A DNA stretch of 51,085 nt from an uncultured Methanobrevibacter sp. (lineage in GTDB: Archaea; Methanobacteriota; Methanobacteria; Methanobacteriales; Methanobacteriaceae), in the NCBI GenBank assembly GCA_900314605.1, contig OMVX01000009.1:35877-86961 (forward strand). Reading direction: 5' to 3'. Made by a program: the position numbers and the translations under genes. Below the pieces are notes generated by a model that worked only from the letters and a program-made list of their open reading frames with translations, made no database searches and was not told the origin of the DNA. This document shows positions 1 through 8,889 of this stretch, one piece after another; the stretch's first letter is position 1; every line of letters starts with the position of its first letter.

Positions 1-52
1 TAAAAGCTCTATATTTATGTTTGAACTTTTTAAACCTTAATTTTTCTAAGGT

Positions 53-97
53 AAAAAAATGGAAATAAAAGTTATCACACAAGTTTTTGAAAGTGCC
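53..97. mobile_element. Right end of a transposon-like repeat (same family as the 42805-42944 element)
   Basis: These 45 bases are identical to 42900-42944, the right end of the complete 140-bp MITE in this window, including the terminal ...GAAAGTGCC. The sequence left of base 53 does not match that MITE, so this is either a longer relative (a full insertion sequence whose body lies left of the window) or a diverged copy. No transposase is visible in the 52 bases available. A short reading frame across the region (59-247) runs into the tRNA and is not a gene. Confidence 0.75.
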
Positions 98-150
98 ATT
101 TTATTTTTTATCCAAACATTTAAATATTATCATAAATATTATTATATTAT

Positions 151-172
151 ATTGTCAATTATATTTGACAAT
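151..172 (+). promoter_or_regulatory. Probable tRNA-Trp promoter: TATA flanked by an inverted repeat
   Basis: ATTGTCAA (151-158) and TTGACAAT (165-172) are perfect inverted repeats around an AT-rich TTATAT core that can serve as TATA box. The core is centred about 21-24 bases before the first base of the mature tRNA, which suits an archaeal promoter whose transcript starts at or close to the tRNA 5' end. The role of the flanking repeat is unknown and may be chance in AT-rich DNA. Confidence 0.45.
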
Positions 173-182
173 TTGAGTGTAA

Positions 183-339
183 GGGGTTATAGTGTAACCT
201 GGCATCATCTGGGACTCCAGTTGTCTTTGAAGAAAATTAACGCGTAGTCTGACAGTATTAATTGATACTATATGATGATCAATTGGAGTACTGAGACAAG
301 AGAAATCCCAGGATCGGGGTTCAAATCCCTGTGACCCCA
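183..339 (+). tRNA. tRNA-Trp(CCA) with an 84-nt intron
   Basis: The exons (183-220 and 305-339) fold into a tRNA. Acceptor stem 183-189 pairs with 332-338, discriminator A339. The T arm is CGGGG-TTCAAAT-CCCTG (315-331), and the anticodon stem is TGGGA (210-214) with TCCCA (306-310). The loop carries anticodon CCA at 217-219, so it reads UGG (Trp). CCA is not encoded at the 3' end. The intron (221-304) sits between positions 37 and 38, the usual archaeal site, and must be removed by the archaeal splicing endonuclease. The exact cut sites are inferred from the need to restore the anticodon stem. The intron also carries a box C/D guide (separate entry). Confidence 0.95.
221..304 (+). ncRNA. Box C/D guide RNA inside the tRNA-Trp intron
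   Basis: The intron has a terminal stem TTGTCT (221-226) with AGACAA (294-299), a degenerate box C (227-233), box D' CTGA (249-252), box C' ATGATGA (272-278) and box D CTGA (291-294). A short hairpin (AGTAT/ATACT) lies between D' and C'. The guide 280-289 pairs with 214-223 across the anticodon loop and 5' splice site (nine Watson-Crick pairs and one wobble). The base five before box D (G286) pairs with C217, the wobble base C34. This predicts 2'-O-methylation of C34 on unspliced precursor, as established for the Haloferax tRNA-Trp intron. Fibrillarin and Nop5, its expected partners, are encoded at 40580-42595. The D' guide (237-248) has no target that I can see in this tRNA. Confidence 0.85.
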
Positions 340-340
340 C

Positions 341-679
341 TTTTTTTAAACTTTATTTTTAAGAATAATTAGATGCTTTTTTTTAAAATTTCTATAATAA
401 TATTATTTGATTTTTACTCCATACTTAACTATTTTTATTCTAGATAAATATAAAAATCATTTTTTATCCTATCAAATTTCTTTAAAATCAGTAAATTTTA
501 ATGTATTAATCCTTAATCAGTTTATAATAAATTTTATTAATGTAATTAAAATTTTTAATATTTTATAAAAAAAGTTTATAATTTAGCTCGATTAATAAAT
601 AAATAATTTAAAAATAGGATTTCTAATTATCTAATTAAAAAAATTAGAATATTTTGATTAAATTTAATAATGCTTAAAT
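341..679. other. Intergenic, no gene seen
   Basis: About 340 bases of extreme AT-rich sequence between the tRNA and the 3' end of trkA. A T-run directly after the tRNA (341-347) may end its transcript. I see no open frame with a ribosome binding site and no convincing RNA structure. Confidence 0.6.
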
Positions 680-1327
680 TTATTCAAATTTCTTTTCTGT
701 TCTTTTTAGAGCATCCCTTTTTACAAGAATTGAAATTTTATCCCCTTTTCTTAAAAGGTCATCTTGTTTTGGAATTTCTAATTTTCCATCTTCATATCTT
801 GCAATAATTATATAATCATCATCTGGTGAGACTTCATATATTTGTTTTCCAATTACTTTATTATTGGTTATTATCATATCTAAAATCTCAGCATCCCCTT
901 CACCGAAGGCAGTTAAATCTGCAACATGTGGCCTTGAAATAATTTTTTCTAAATATCCTGCAGCAGTTCGCTCTGGGTTTATAACTTCATCAATTCCTAT
1001 TTTTTTAAATGCTTCTTCGTGATCGGGATTACTTACACGTGAAATAATTTTTGAAACACCATATTCTCTTACAAGAATACTAGTGAGTAAATTTGTCTCA
1101 TCATTACTGGTTGTTGCAACAAAGAAATCTGCATCTTGAATATTTGCTTCTTCTAAAATTTTAGTATCAGTACCACTACCACATATTACTAATGCATCTA
1201 ATTCTGCTGATGCATTATCAGCTAATATTTCATTATTTTCTAAAATTGTAATATCATATCCATCATCTATAAGTAAAGTTGCTAGTGGAAGACCTACTCG
1301 ACCTGCCCCCAAAATAATTACATACAT
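680..1327 (-). CDS. trkA: TrkA-type potassium uptake regulatory subunit (RCK domain)
   Basis: 215-residue cytoplasmic protein. It starts with a Rossmann fold whose GAGRVG dinucleotide-binding motif is at residues 6-11, followed by the TrkA-N pattern SGTDTKILEEANI...DADFFVATTSNDE. The last ~80 residues look like a TrkA-C ligand-binding domain. Proteins of this family bind NAD(H)/nucleotides and gate TrkH channels. The ATG at 1327 was chosen because AAGGTG lies six bases before it; an in-frame GTG three codons earlier is part of that Shine-Dalgarno sequence. Two trkH genes lie just upstream on the same strand, so this is the expected TrkA/TrkH pairing, but a 240-base gap separates trkA from the first trkH. 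Confidence 0.93.
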   Translation of the reverse strand: MYVIILGAGRVGLPLATLLIDDGYDITILENNEILADNASAELDALVICGSGTDTKILEEANIQDADFFVATTSNDETNLLTSILVREYGVSKIISRVSNPDHEEAFKKIGIDEVINPERTAAGYLEKIISRPHVADLTAFGEGDAEILDMIITNNKVIGKQIYEVSPDDDYIIIARYEDGKLEIPKQDDLLRKGDKISILVKRDALKRTEKKFE

Positions 1328-1560
1328 AATTAACACCTTAAAGAAAATTAATATAATTTTATAAAATATACAATATGTATTATAAGTTTTTATTTATAAA
1401 ATTTTTGAGTTATATAATTTATTAAATTTGAGAGTTGGACATCATTTTATCAAATTTATTATTTTTATATAAAAACAAAGTAATTTATAAACAATATTTA
1501 ATTTTATATTAAAATATATTAATTTTGCATATATAATTTTTTCTTATTATAGAATATGCC

Positions 1561-1579
1561 TTTTTTTTTAAAAAAAAAA
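1561..1579 (-). terminator. T-tract terminator after trkH (first copy)
   Basis: Read on the minus strand, ten T residues follow directly after the trkH stop codon, then nine A residues, so the tract is self-complementary. Oligo-T tracts are the standard archaeal termination signal. Hairpin formation is possible but not required. Confidence 0.5.
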
Positions 1580-3055
1580 TTACAATTTAGCTTTTATCCT
1601 TTTTAATTTATTTTTTTGGGATTTATTTAATTTTCCAAATTCAAACAAAGCTCTTATTAAAACTATAATTGGTATGATTTCAAGTTTTCCAAGTAACATA
1701 TCTATTATCATTGTAAGTTTTACAACTACAGGCATAGATAAGTTAACCATTCCTAAACTTAATCCATTATTACTTACAGCAGATATTATATCAAATAAAC
1801 TATAACAACTATCATATCCTTGAGATAAAAGCACTATCCAACTTACTATTATTAGCAGTATAAATATTAAAAAATATATACATGATTCTTTTATTGCTTT
1901 ATCTGATATGTTTTTGTTTTTAATTTTTGTTTTTATTATTCTTCCTTCAGGAGATACTATTTCTATAACATTTTTTTCAATAGCTTTAAGAATGGTTATA
2001 AAACGTATTATCTTTATACCTCCTACAGTAGATCCACTTGAACCACCTATTACCATAAGAATCATTAAGATAATAATTATGCCTGGTTTCCAACTTAACA
2101 TTATGTTAGGGTCTATACAATTTGCTCCTGTTGTTGTGATTGCAGCGATTATTGTAAATAACATTTCATTTGATATAAATTTATTTAAATATAAGATGAA
2201 TAGAGTACTTGCAATTATTAATATTATTATGGTTTGAAATTGAACATCTCTAAAGAGGGCTTTCCCTTTTGTTTTCATTATTTTATAATGGACTGGAAAA
2301 CTTACAGCACCCATTATCATCAATACCATACTAATAATATAAATTATATTATTATGGTAAAAAGCAATATTTTGGTTTTTAATACTCATTCCTCCAGTAC
2401 ATATCATGGAGAAACATAGGTTTACAGCATCAAATATGGGTAAGCCTGCAAGAATATATAGAACAATTCCAATTAATGTATAAACAATATATATTTCAAG
2501 GGTCTTATGCATAGTTTTTATAATACTGGGTTTTATACGCTCGTCTTTATCTTCTGATTTGTATATTTTCGCAGCAGATGTACCCGGTCTTAAAAGAATT
2601 GTAATTCCTATAATAACAATTCCAAGTCCTCCTAACCACCCTTCAAAACTTCTTAAAAATAGTATTGAGTGGGGAAGACTTTCAATATTAGTAAACAATG
2701 TAAATGCTGTTCCAGTCCATGTAGATGTATTTTCAAACATTCCATCTAAAAGGGGCAGGTGTAATATAATTGTCATAACGATTGCACCAAGAAAACTTGC
2801 CCATATCCATGCAATAGAGGATATAATCATACCATGTTTAAGATGAATGTTTAAGTTTTTAGGATTAATGTGATTTAATAATGTTCCAAGTACTAAAGAT
2901 ATTCCACTACTTATTATAAATCCTATTAAACAATTAAATTCCCTATAAAATATTGCTACAATTACTGGGACTAAAAAAGCAATTCCTGTTGCTTGCATTA
3001 TTCTTCCAAGATAATGACTTATAATCTTAACATCATTGATACTAATATATTTCAT
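1580..3055 (-). CDS. trkH: TrkH-family potassium transporter, copy 1
   Basis: 491-residue polytopic membrane protein of the TrkH/KtrB family, of normal family length. Four pore-loop signatures with filter glycines are visible in order: TWTGTAF, ICTGGMS, TTTGANC and SNNGLSL. It moves potassium inward, with a TrkA-type subunit such as the neighbouring gene as cytoplasmic gate. It is a clear paralog of the gene at 3258-4727 (shared segments include LMQATG-like/IMQATGIAFLVPVIVAI). There is no good Shine-Dalgarno before the ATG. Instead a TATATAAA box is centred about 26 bases upstream (3078-3085), so the mRNA may be leaderless. Confidence 0.92.
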   Translation of the reverse strand: MKYISINDVKIISHYLGRIMQATGIAFLVPVIVAIFYREFNCLIGFIISSGISLVLGTLLNHINPKNLNIHLKHGMIISSIAWIWASFLGAIVMTIILHLPLLDGMFENTSTWTGTAFTLFTNIESLPHSILFLRSFEGWLGGLGIVIIGITILLRPGTSAAKIYKSEDKDERIKPSIIKTMHKTLEIYIVYTLIGIVLYILAGLPIFDAVNLCFSMICTGGMSIKNQNIAFYHNNIIYIISMVLMIMGAVSFPVHYKIMKTKGKALFRDVQFQTIIILIIASTLFILYLNKFISNEMLFTIIAAITTTGANCIDPNIMLSWKPGIIIILMILMVIGGSSGSTVGGIKIIRFITILKAIEKNVIEIVSPEGRIIKTKIKNKNISDKAIKESCIYFLIFILLIIVSWIVLLSQGYDSCYSLFDIISAVSNNGLSLGMVNLSMPVVVKLTMIIDMLLGKLEIIPIIVLIRALFEFGKLNKSQKNKLKRIKAKL

Positions 3056-3112
3056 TAAATGAATTTACTTCTTTTAATTTTATATACTTTTTTATAATTT
3101 TTTTTTTAATTA

Positions 3113-3219
3113 GGGTGTTCGCCAAAATTATTTTTTTTAAATAATTTCTTTCTTTATTTTTAAAATAAAGGATTTTATTGAGATTTTAGAAACAGGTTTT
3201 TGACTTTTGGCGGACACTC
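3113..3219. mobile_element. 107-bp MITE between the trkH paralogs
   Basis: Terminal inverted repeats GGGTGTTCGCCAAAA (3113-3127) and TTTTGGCGGACACTC (3205-3219) match at 13 of 15 positions. The interior is AT-rich and partly palindromic, with no open frame. ATTA flanks both sides (3109-3112 and 3220-3223) and could be the target duplication, though four AT bases are weak evidence here. The GC-rich ends stand out against the surroundings. The parent insertion sequence is not in the window and I cannot name its family. Its ends differ from those of the 42805-42944 element. Confidence 0.8.
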
Positions 3220-3257
3220 ATTATCCTTTTTTGAATTTAATATAATATTTTTTTAAA

Positions 3258-4727
3258 TTATCTTTTTTTAGCTTTTTTCTTATGTTTTCTGTTAATTTTT
3301 ATAAAATCATAAAGACCATAGAAACTTACCAGTATAGGTATTATTTCAAGTCTTCCAACCCACATATCTAAGATTAATACAAGTTTCACTAAAATTGGTA
3401 AACCTGGATTTGTAAAACCTGAACTTAATCCATTATTACCTATTGCAGATATAACATCAAATAATGCATTAAAATCACTATAACCACATCCGATTATAAC
3501 TATCCAGCTTAATAATATAATCATCAAATATAAAATTATATATGATGCTGCTTCTCGTGTATCTTTATCTGTAATCTTTTTTCCTTGGATTTTAACTGGA
3601 AATTTTCGGCCTTCAGGAGATAAAATTCCTTCAACAGTTCGGCCAAATGATTTTATCACTGTTATAACACGGATAATTTTTACTCCTCCTACAGTAGATC
3701 CACTTGAAGCTCCAATAATCATAAGAATTAAGATTATTAAAATGTCTATCCTTGGCCAACTCATCATAACATTAGAAGGAACGGAATTTGCACCTGTAGT
3801 AGAGATAGTAGTAATAATTGCAAATAGGATATCAATATTAAATACTTTAGTTAATCCATAAATTATTATTAAACTTAATAATATTAATGCAATCATTGTT
3901 TTAAATTGTACATCTCTTAGCACTGATTTTCCTTTTGTAAAATATAGTTTATAATGAACAGGAAAGCTTATAGAACCAATAATCATTATTAACATACTGA
4001 TAATATAAATTATATTACTATGGTAAAATCCAATATTTTGGTTTTTTATACTCATTCCCCCTGTACATATCATTGCAAAACAGAGTGTTATAGAGTCAAA
4101 TAATGGCATTCCTGCAAGAACATATAATACTATTCCAATTATTGTATAAATTATATAAATTTCTATAGTTTTATTCATTGTATTTACAATACTGGGTTTT
4201 ATACGTTCGTCTCTTGCTTCTGACTTGTAAAGTTTACTTGCTGCAGTACCTGACCGGATAAGAATTCCAATAGCAATAATTACAATTCCAAGTCCCCCTA
4301 ACCATCCTTCAAAACTTCTTAAAAATAGTATAGATTTAGGGAGAGCTTCAATATCTAAAAATAAGGTTAATCCGGTCCCTGTCAACATTGACATATTTTC
4401 AAATAATCCATCTATCAGTGGGAATTTTATGACTATAAACATTAAAATACTACCTAAAATACTTGCCCATAACCATGCAAGTGAAGAAATGATCATCCCA
4501 TGTTTTAATCTCATTTGCGATGATTTTATGGAGATTTTGTTAAAAGCAGTTCCAAGTATAATAGATAATGCACTAACAAACAAAAATCCTAAAATTGTAT
4601 TAGTTTCATTGTAAATAATAGCAACAATTACAGGTACTAAAAAAGCAATTCCTGTTGCCTGCATTAATTTTCCTAGGTAATGCATTATGATTTTACAATC
4701 ATTAAGGTTAATATATTTCATTTTCAT
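3258..4727 (-). CDS. trkH: TrkH-family potassium transporter, copy 2
   Basis: 489-residue membrane protein of the TrkH family and close paralog of the copy at 1580-3055. Filter-loop motifs are MLTGTGL, ICTGGMS, STTGANS and GNNGLSS, so all four glycine positions are retained and the gene looks functional. Two in-frame ATG codons (4727 and 4721) are candidates and neither has a clear Shine-Dalgarno sequence. A TATA-like box at 4744-4749 is about 26 bases before 4721, which favours that codon in a leaderless transcript. The duplicate pair may differ in affinity or regulation, but nothing in the sequence shows how. The tail is strongly basic (KINRKHKKKAKKR). Confidence 0.92.
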   Translation of the reverse strand: MKMKYINLNDCKIIMHYLGKLMQATGIAFLVPVIVAIIYNETNTILGFLFVSALSIILGTAFNKISIKSSQMRLKHGMIISSLAWLWASILGSILMFIVIKFPLIDGLFENMSMLTGTGLTLFLDIEALPKSILFLRSFEGWLGGLGIVIIAIGILIRSGTAASKLYKSEARDERIKPSIVNTMNKTIEIYIIYTIIGIVLYVLAGMPLFDSITLCFAMICTGGMSIKNQNIGFYHSNIIYIISMLIMIIGSISFPVHYKLYFTKGKSVLRDVQFKTMIALILLSLIIIYGLTKVFNIDILFAIITTISTTGANSVPSNVMMSWPRIDILIILILMIIGASSGSTVGGVKIIRVITVIKSFGRTVEGILSPEGRKFPVKIQGKKITDKDTREAASYIILYLMIILLSWIVIIGCGYSDFNALFDVISAIGNNGLSSGFTNPGLPILVKLVLILDMWVGRLEIIPILVSFYGLYDFIKINRKHKKKAKKR

Positions 4728-5230
4728 CTTAATTATTAAAATTATATATGATATTATTTATATTTTACTTTTTTTTATACTTATCTAGATTCAACAAATA
4801 GAATTTTTTTTCTAGATTTTTAGTTATAAATTTATGAAGATAATTTAAATAGTATATTTATCCATTTAATGTTTATTGAATTAATATTTAAAATAACTTA
4901 GTATTTATTCTATAACTTCACTATCTATAAATAAATTTAAATGATTAAAAGTAATCTAAATATATTTAGGATACCAGTTAGTATACTGTATTTTTATATG
5001 TTTGTTCAAAATTTTAATATATGAGTAAATATTTATATTGATAATTATAAAATAAAATATAATTTTAAATTTTCAATATTTATCTTTTCGATTAAATTTT
5101 TATAATTTTTAATTTCACTGACTAATTATATTTGAATAGACTTTAAATTTATTATTTGTTTGAAATAGGTATTGTTTTCCAATATTTAGTTTTAATCGTT
5201 ATGATTATTATAATATTAAAAAGGTTTACT
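4728..5230. other. Divergent intergenic region, promoters only
   Basis: About 500 bases between the divergent trkH copy 2 and the flippase-like gene. It should hold both promoters; the best TATA candidate for trkH is at 4744-4749. The rest is low-complexity AT sequence in which I see no gene or convincing RNA. Confidence 0.5.
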
Positions 5231-6325
5231 ATGAAACATAAGACTATTATCTTTTTGCTTTTTGGGTTAATAATAATGGGTATAATGATATACTTTGTAG
5301 GTGTAGATAAGGTTGTATATGCCTTTCAGTATGCTAACCTTTATTATGTTTTAATTGCTATTTTAATTGAATTTGGTGTTTATGGACTATTTACATTAAG
5401 ATGGCAAATAATCAATAAATCTGTAGGGATTAAGGGTAATTTTAAAAAACTTTTCCCTATGATTATGTTAAGTTTAGCTGTTAACAATATCACTCCTAGT
5501 GGACGTGGAGGGGGAGAACCTGTTAGAGCATATGTTTTAACCAAAGACTCAGGTATTCCTTTTGAAGAAACTTTTGCTACAGTAATTCTCGATAGGACTT
5601 TGGATACATTACCTTTTATTATACTTGCATTTTTAACAATCCTTGGTCTTATAATGGAATCTACTCTTAGTTTAACAATCCTTGTATTACTTGTTATAGC
5701 TATTATTTTTGTTATACTAATAGTTGTTGCTTTAATTTATATGTCTGTTAATGAAAATTTTGGTCTTAAAGTTCAAAAAGGTTTAGTTTGGTTAATTTAT
5801 AAATTTTCTAAGAAAAATGCCCAAGAGAGAGAAGAAAGATTAGTTAAAGCTATTGTTGGATTTCAAGATACAATGCGTTTAATGTTAACTAATAAAAGCT
5901 TATTATACAAAGCTTTTCCGGTTTCATTTTTTATCTGGATTTTAGAAATTTCTCGTGTATGTGTAATATTTATGGCATTTGGTTTTACAGTATCTCCTAT
6001 TATGGTTGGTGAAGTATTTATTATATCTGTTCTTGTAGGTTTTATTCCAGTATTACCTGGTGGTATCGGTATTATTGATGGAACTATGATTTTATTCTTT
6101 GCATCAGCAGGTATACCATCTAATATTGGTACAGCAGCAACCCTTGTAGAAAGAATAATTTCATATTGGATGACAACAATTCTTGGTGTTCTTACAATAC
6201 CATATTATGGGGTAAATGTATTAGAAGGACGTAAAGATACAGATGATGATAATTCTAAGTTAGATGATCCTGACGATAAAAAGGAAGCTATTGATAAAAT
6301 AAAATCTCTAAATGAAAAGCTATAA
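5231..6325 (+). CDS. LPG-synthase-transmembrane (UPF0104) family membrane protein, flippase-like
   Basis: 364-residue protein with about eight membrane segments and an acidic, charged C-terminal tail. The segment NNITPSGRGGGEPVRAYVL, the stretch DRTLDTLPF and the late PVLPGGIGIIDGTM are hallmarks of PF03706 (lysylphosphatidylglycerol synthase transmembrane region). Relatives translocate or attach to lipid-linked substrates at the membrane; the archaeal substrate is unknown. An upstream TTG (5156) would add 25 residues, but AAAAAGGT sits five bases before the ATG at 5231, so that start is preferred. The gene stands alone between trkH and ftr. Confidence 0.85.
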   Translation: MKHKTIIFLLFGLIIMGIMIYFVGVDKVVYAFQYANLYYVLIAILIEFGVYGLFTLRWQIINKSVGIKGNFKKLFPMIMLSLAVNNITPSGRGGGEPVRAYVLTKDSGIPFEETFATVILDRTLDTLPFIILAFLTILGLIMESTLSLTILVLLVIAIIFVILIVVALIYMSVNENFGLKVQKGLVWLIYKFSKKNAQEREERLVKAIVGFQDTMRLMLTNKSLLYKAFPVSFFIWILEISRVCVIFMAFGFTVSPIMVGEVFIISVLVGFIPVLPGGIGIIDGTMILFFASAGIPSNIGTAATLVERIISYWMTTILGVLTIPYYGVNVLEGRKDTDDDNSKLDDPDDKKEAIDKIKSLNEKL

Positions 6326-6360
6326 TTTTATTGTTTAGACCTTTTTTATTTTTTTAATAC

Positions 6361-6480
6361 GTATTTTTTATTTTTTTAAGATTTCTTATTTTATTTAGGT
6401 ATATTATTTTAAAAGTTATGCTATTTTTATTTTTTTTAAGAATTCTTATTTTATTTAGGTATATTATTTTAAAAGCTAGC
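6361..6480. repeat. Two-copy tandem repeat, 60-bp unit
   Basis: Bases 6361-6420 and 6421-6480 are near-identical copies of a 60-base unit containing CTTATTTTATTTAGGTATAT. They differ mainly at the ends and in one central base. The repeat lies downstream of the flippase-like gene and upstream of the ftr promoter. It has no coding potential. The T-rich tracts may act in termination. Confidence 0.8.
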
Positions 6481-6652
6481 TATTTTTATTAATATTTGCT
6501 TATACACTAATTTTTAAATTTTTATTTTTACTTAAGCCCTTTTATGAAAAATTTTTAATTGGATCATAAATAAATAGAAAACTTTATTTTATTATTAAAA
6601 TATATTTAAATCATAAGATTATGTTTATAATCTAATTTAATTAGGTGAAATT

Positions 6653-7534
6653 ATGGAAAATAATGGTGTAGAAATCGAAGATACCTTTGCTGAAGGTTTC
6701 GGAATTAAAGTCTCTAGAATTATTATAACTGCTGCTACTAAACATTTAGCAGAAATTACAGCAACTGAAGCTACTGGTTATGGTTGTTCTGTTATTGGAT
6801 GCCCTGCAGAAGCAGGAATTGATACTTATGTACCTCCAACTGAAACTCCAGACGGTAGACCAGGTTATGCTATTATGATTTGTCACATGTCTAAAGATGA
6901 TTTAGACGAAGAAATCATGAACAGGATTGGTCAATGTGTTTTAACTGCTCCTACTGCAGCAGCTTTCAATGCTATTGAATCTGATGATGGATTTGCTACT
7001 GGAAGTAAACTTAAATTCTTCGGTGACGGATACCAAACTGAAAAAGATATGGATGGAAGAAAAATGCACGTTATTCCTATTATGTCTGGTGAATTCTTAG
7101 TAGAAGACACAATGGGATTTAAAGAGGGTGTTGCTGGAGGAAACTTCTTTATCATGGCGGATAGTCAACTTTCAGCAGTAGTAGCTGCTGAAGCAGCTGC
7201 AGATGCTATCAAAGCTGTTTCTGGTGTAATAACTCCTTTCCCTGGTGGAATGGTTGCTTCTGGTTCTAAAGTTGGTTCTAAATATAAATTCTTAAGTGCA
7301 TCTACCAATGAAAAAGAATGTGTAACTTTAAAAGATGTTGTTGATACTGAATTACCTGATGATGTTTTTGGTATGGTAGAAATTGTTATTGATGGTGTTG
7401 ACGAAGCATCTGTTAGAGCTGCAATGAAAGCAGGTATTGAAGCAGCATGTACTGCGCATGGTGTTTTAAAAATTGGTGCAGGAAACTATGGTGGAGATTT
7501 AGGTCCTTACCAAATCCACTTAAAAGATTTATAA
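6653..7534 (+). CDS. ftr: Formylmethanofuran:tetrahydromethanopterin formyltransferase
   Basis: 293-residue cytoplasmic enzyme that transfers the formyl group from formylmethanofuran to tetrahydromethanopterin, the second step of CO2 reduction and reversible in methyl oxidation. The length (family about 297) and conserved segments such as [10 protein letters not shown] near the N-terminus, [17 protein letters not shown] and the C-terminal [14 protein letters not shown] identify it. It is acidic, as is usual for Ftr. AGGTG lies six bases before the ATG. A TATA-like AAAATATATTTAAAT (about 6597-6611) is a plausible promoter giving a short leader. It is monocistronic and ends in a hairpin plus T-run. 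Confidence 0.97.
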   Translation: MENNGVEIEDTFAEGFGIKVSRIIITAATKHLAEITATEATGYGCSVIGCPAEAGIDTYVPPTETPDGRPGYAIMICHMSKDDLDEEIMNRIGQCVLTAPTAAAFNAIESDDGFATGSKLKFFGDGYQTEKDMDGRKMHVIPIMSGEFLVEDTMGFKEGVAGGNFFIMADSQLSAVVAAEAAADAIKAVSGVITPFPGGMVASGSKVGSKYKFLSASTNEKECVTLKDVVDTELPDDVFGMVEIVIDGVDEASVRAAMKAGIEAACTAHGVLKIGAGNYGGDLGPYQIHLKDL

Positions 7535-7578
7535 TAGTTATATACTTTATAACTATTTTTCTTATTTTTTTTATATAT
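7534..7578 (+). terminator. Hairpin plus T-run after ftr
   Basis: A perfect 9-bp inverted repeat, ATAGTTATA (7534-7542) and TATAACTAT (7548-7556), overlaps the last base of the stop codon. TTTTTCTTATTTTTTTT follows. It resembles a bacterial intrinsic terminator, while the T-rich tract alone would suffice for archaeal termination. The same AGTTAT/ATAACT core recurs after argG. Confidence 0.65.
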
Positions 7579-7674
7579 TCTCAAATTTTCACTGTATAAC
7601 TTTTTTTTATTAAGTATTAATTTTAATTTATTATTATTTAGTTTGAATGGTTTTTTTAAATTAGTCAAATATCC

Positions 7675-8889
7675 TTATTCTTTATAGACCATTTTTTCCA
7701 TTCTTTCATTGTTTATTTTCATAATTTCTTCATTAGTTAAATTTACTCCATTTATAATATTATTTTCTTTTAGTTCTTTTATAGCTGCATTAAGAGCTTT
7801 AGAATTAGGTCCGCTTATTAAATGTGAGATTATTCCATTTGATATTTTTTCTATACGCTCTATTGCATCTTGAATTTTAGATTTTTCATGGGTTTTAAGA
7901 TATTCCAATAACTCCTTTTTAGTTTTAACCCCTACATCAATACTAAAAGGTTTTTCAATACCAGGAAAATGATATTCAATTGTTTCAATTGTACAATCAT
8001 GTTTTAAAAGAACTGATATTCCTTTTTCAATTTGTCCTGTTTTATCAGTATCTGTAATACGTATAAGATTTGGTTTTACTGCTGATAAGAATATATCTGT
8101 TCCTCCACTTGTTTCGGGGGATATTACTTTATCTGCACCTGCATTATATAATCTTTTAATATTCTCTTCTTTACTTGCCCTTGATACAATCCATGTATCT
8201 GGTGAAATATCTCGAATACTTAAAACAATAAATAGGTTAGTAACATCACTTCTAGTAGTTAGAATTAAAGCATTAGATTCCTTTATTTTAAATTTATTCA
8301 TATTGTTTTGGTCTGTTGCATCACCAACAATTGTTAGAATATTAGGATTCCTATCAATATTGTATTCCTCATTTAATTTTTCTATACGTTCTTTATCATT
8401 ATCAATAACTATTACTTTCTGTTTTCTTTTAATAAGTTCATTTAAAACTACACTACCTACACGACCATATCCACATATAATATAATGGTCGTTCATATTA
8501 TTCATTTTTTTATTCATCTTTACCTGCCTTCTTTTTGTTTTTATTTCATTAGAAACATTTTCAAAAATAGCACTGAATATATAAGCAATAATACCTATTC
8601 CTAAAAGGGATATACTTATAGAAAAGAGTTTTTGTATTGGTGTTAAAGGGTGGATATCCCCATATCCTACAGTAGCAATAGTTATAACTGTATAATATAA
8701 GGAATCAAGAATATTTAATTTCATTAAAATCATAGAACCTATAATCCCATAGATAAACACTATTAAGGTAAAGCCCAGTCCTATAATTATAATAATATTA
8801 TTTCTTATTTTGAGTTTTATATTATCTTTTTTTAAAGGCAATTTAACACCATATCTCATCAATTTTAGATTTAATAAAATAATAATCAT
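7675..8889 (-). CDS. MthK-like potassium channel with RCK domain
   Basis: 404-residue protein. Two membrane helices (about residues 30-55 and 85-110) enclose a pore loop with the perfect selectivity filter TVGYGD, so this is a two-helix potassium channel. A RCK/TrkA-N domain follows (CGYGRVGSVV nucleotide-fold motif, then a conserved VVGDAT-like IVGDATDQ), then a TrkA-C-like domain and a helical tail. MthK of Methanothermobacter, a calcium-gated channel, has this layout; the ligand here is not evident. The start is uncertain because no clear Shine-Dalgarno precedes 8889; a second Met eleven codons in (8859) is an alternative. With TrkA and two TrkH it makes this a potassium-handling region. 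Confidence 0.92.
   Translation of the reverse strand: MIIILLNLKLMRYGVKLPLKKDNIKLKIRNNIIIIIGLGFTLIVFIYGIIGSMILMKLNILDSLYYTVITIATVGYGDIHPLTPIQKLFSISISLLGIGIIAYIFSAIFENVSNEIKTKRRQVKMNKKMNNMNDHYIICGYGRVGSVVLNELIKRKQKVIVIDNDKERIEKLNEEYNIDRNPNILTIVGDATDQNNMNKFKIKESNALILTTRSDVTNLFIVLSIRDISPDTWIVSRASKEENIKRLYNAGADKVISPETSGGTDIFLSAVKPNLIRITDTDKTGQIEKGISVLLKHDCTIETIEYHFPGIEKPFSIDVGVKTKKELLEYLKTHEKSKIQDAIERIEKISNGIISHLISGPNSKALNAAIKELKENNIINGVNLTNEEIMKINNERMEKMVYKE

Noticed and set aside
59-340. Short reading frames on both strands (62 and 61 codons)
   Set aside because: They cover a transposon end and the tRNA-Trp gene and have no ribosome binding site.
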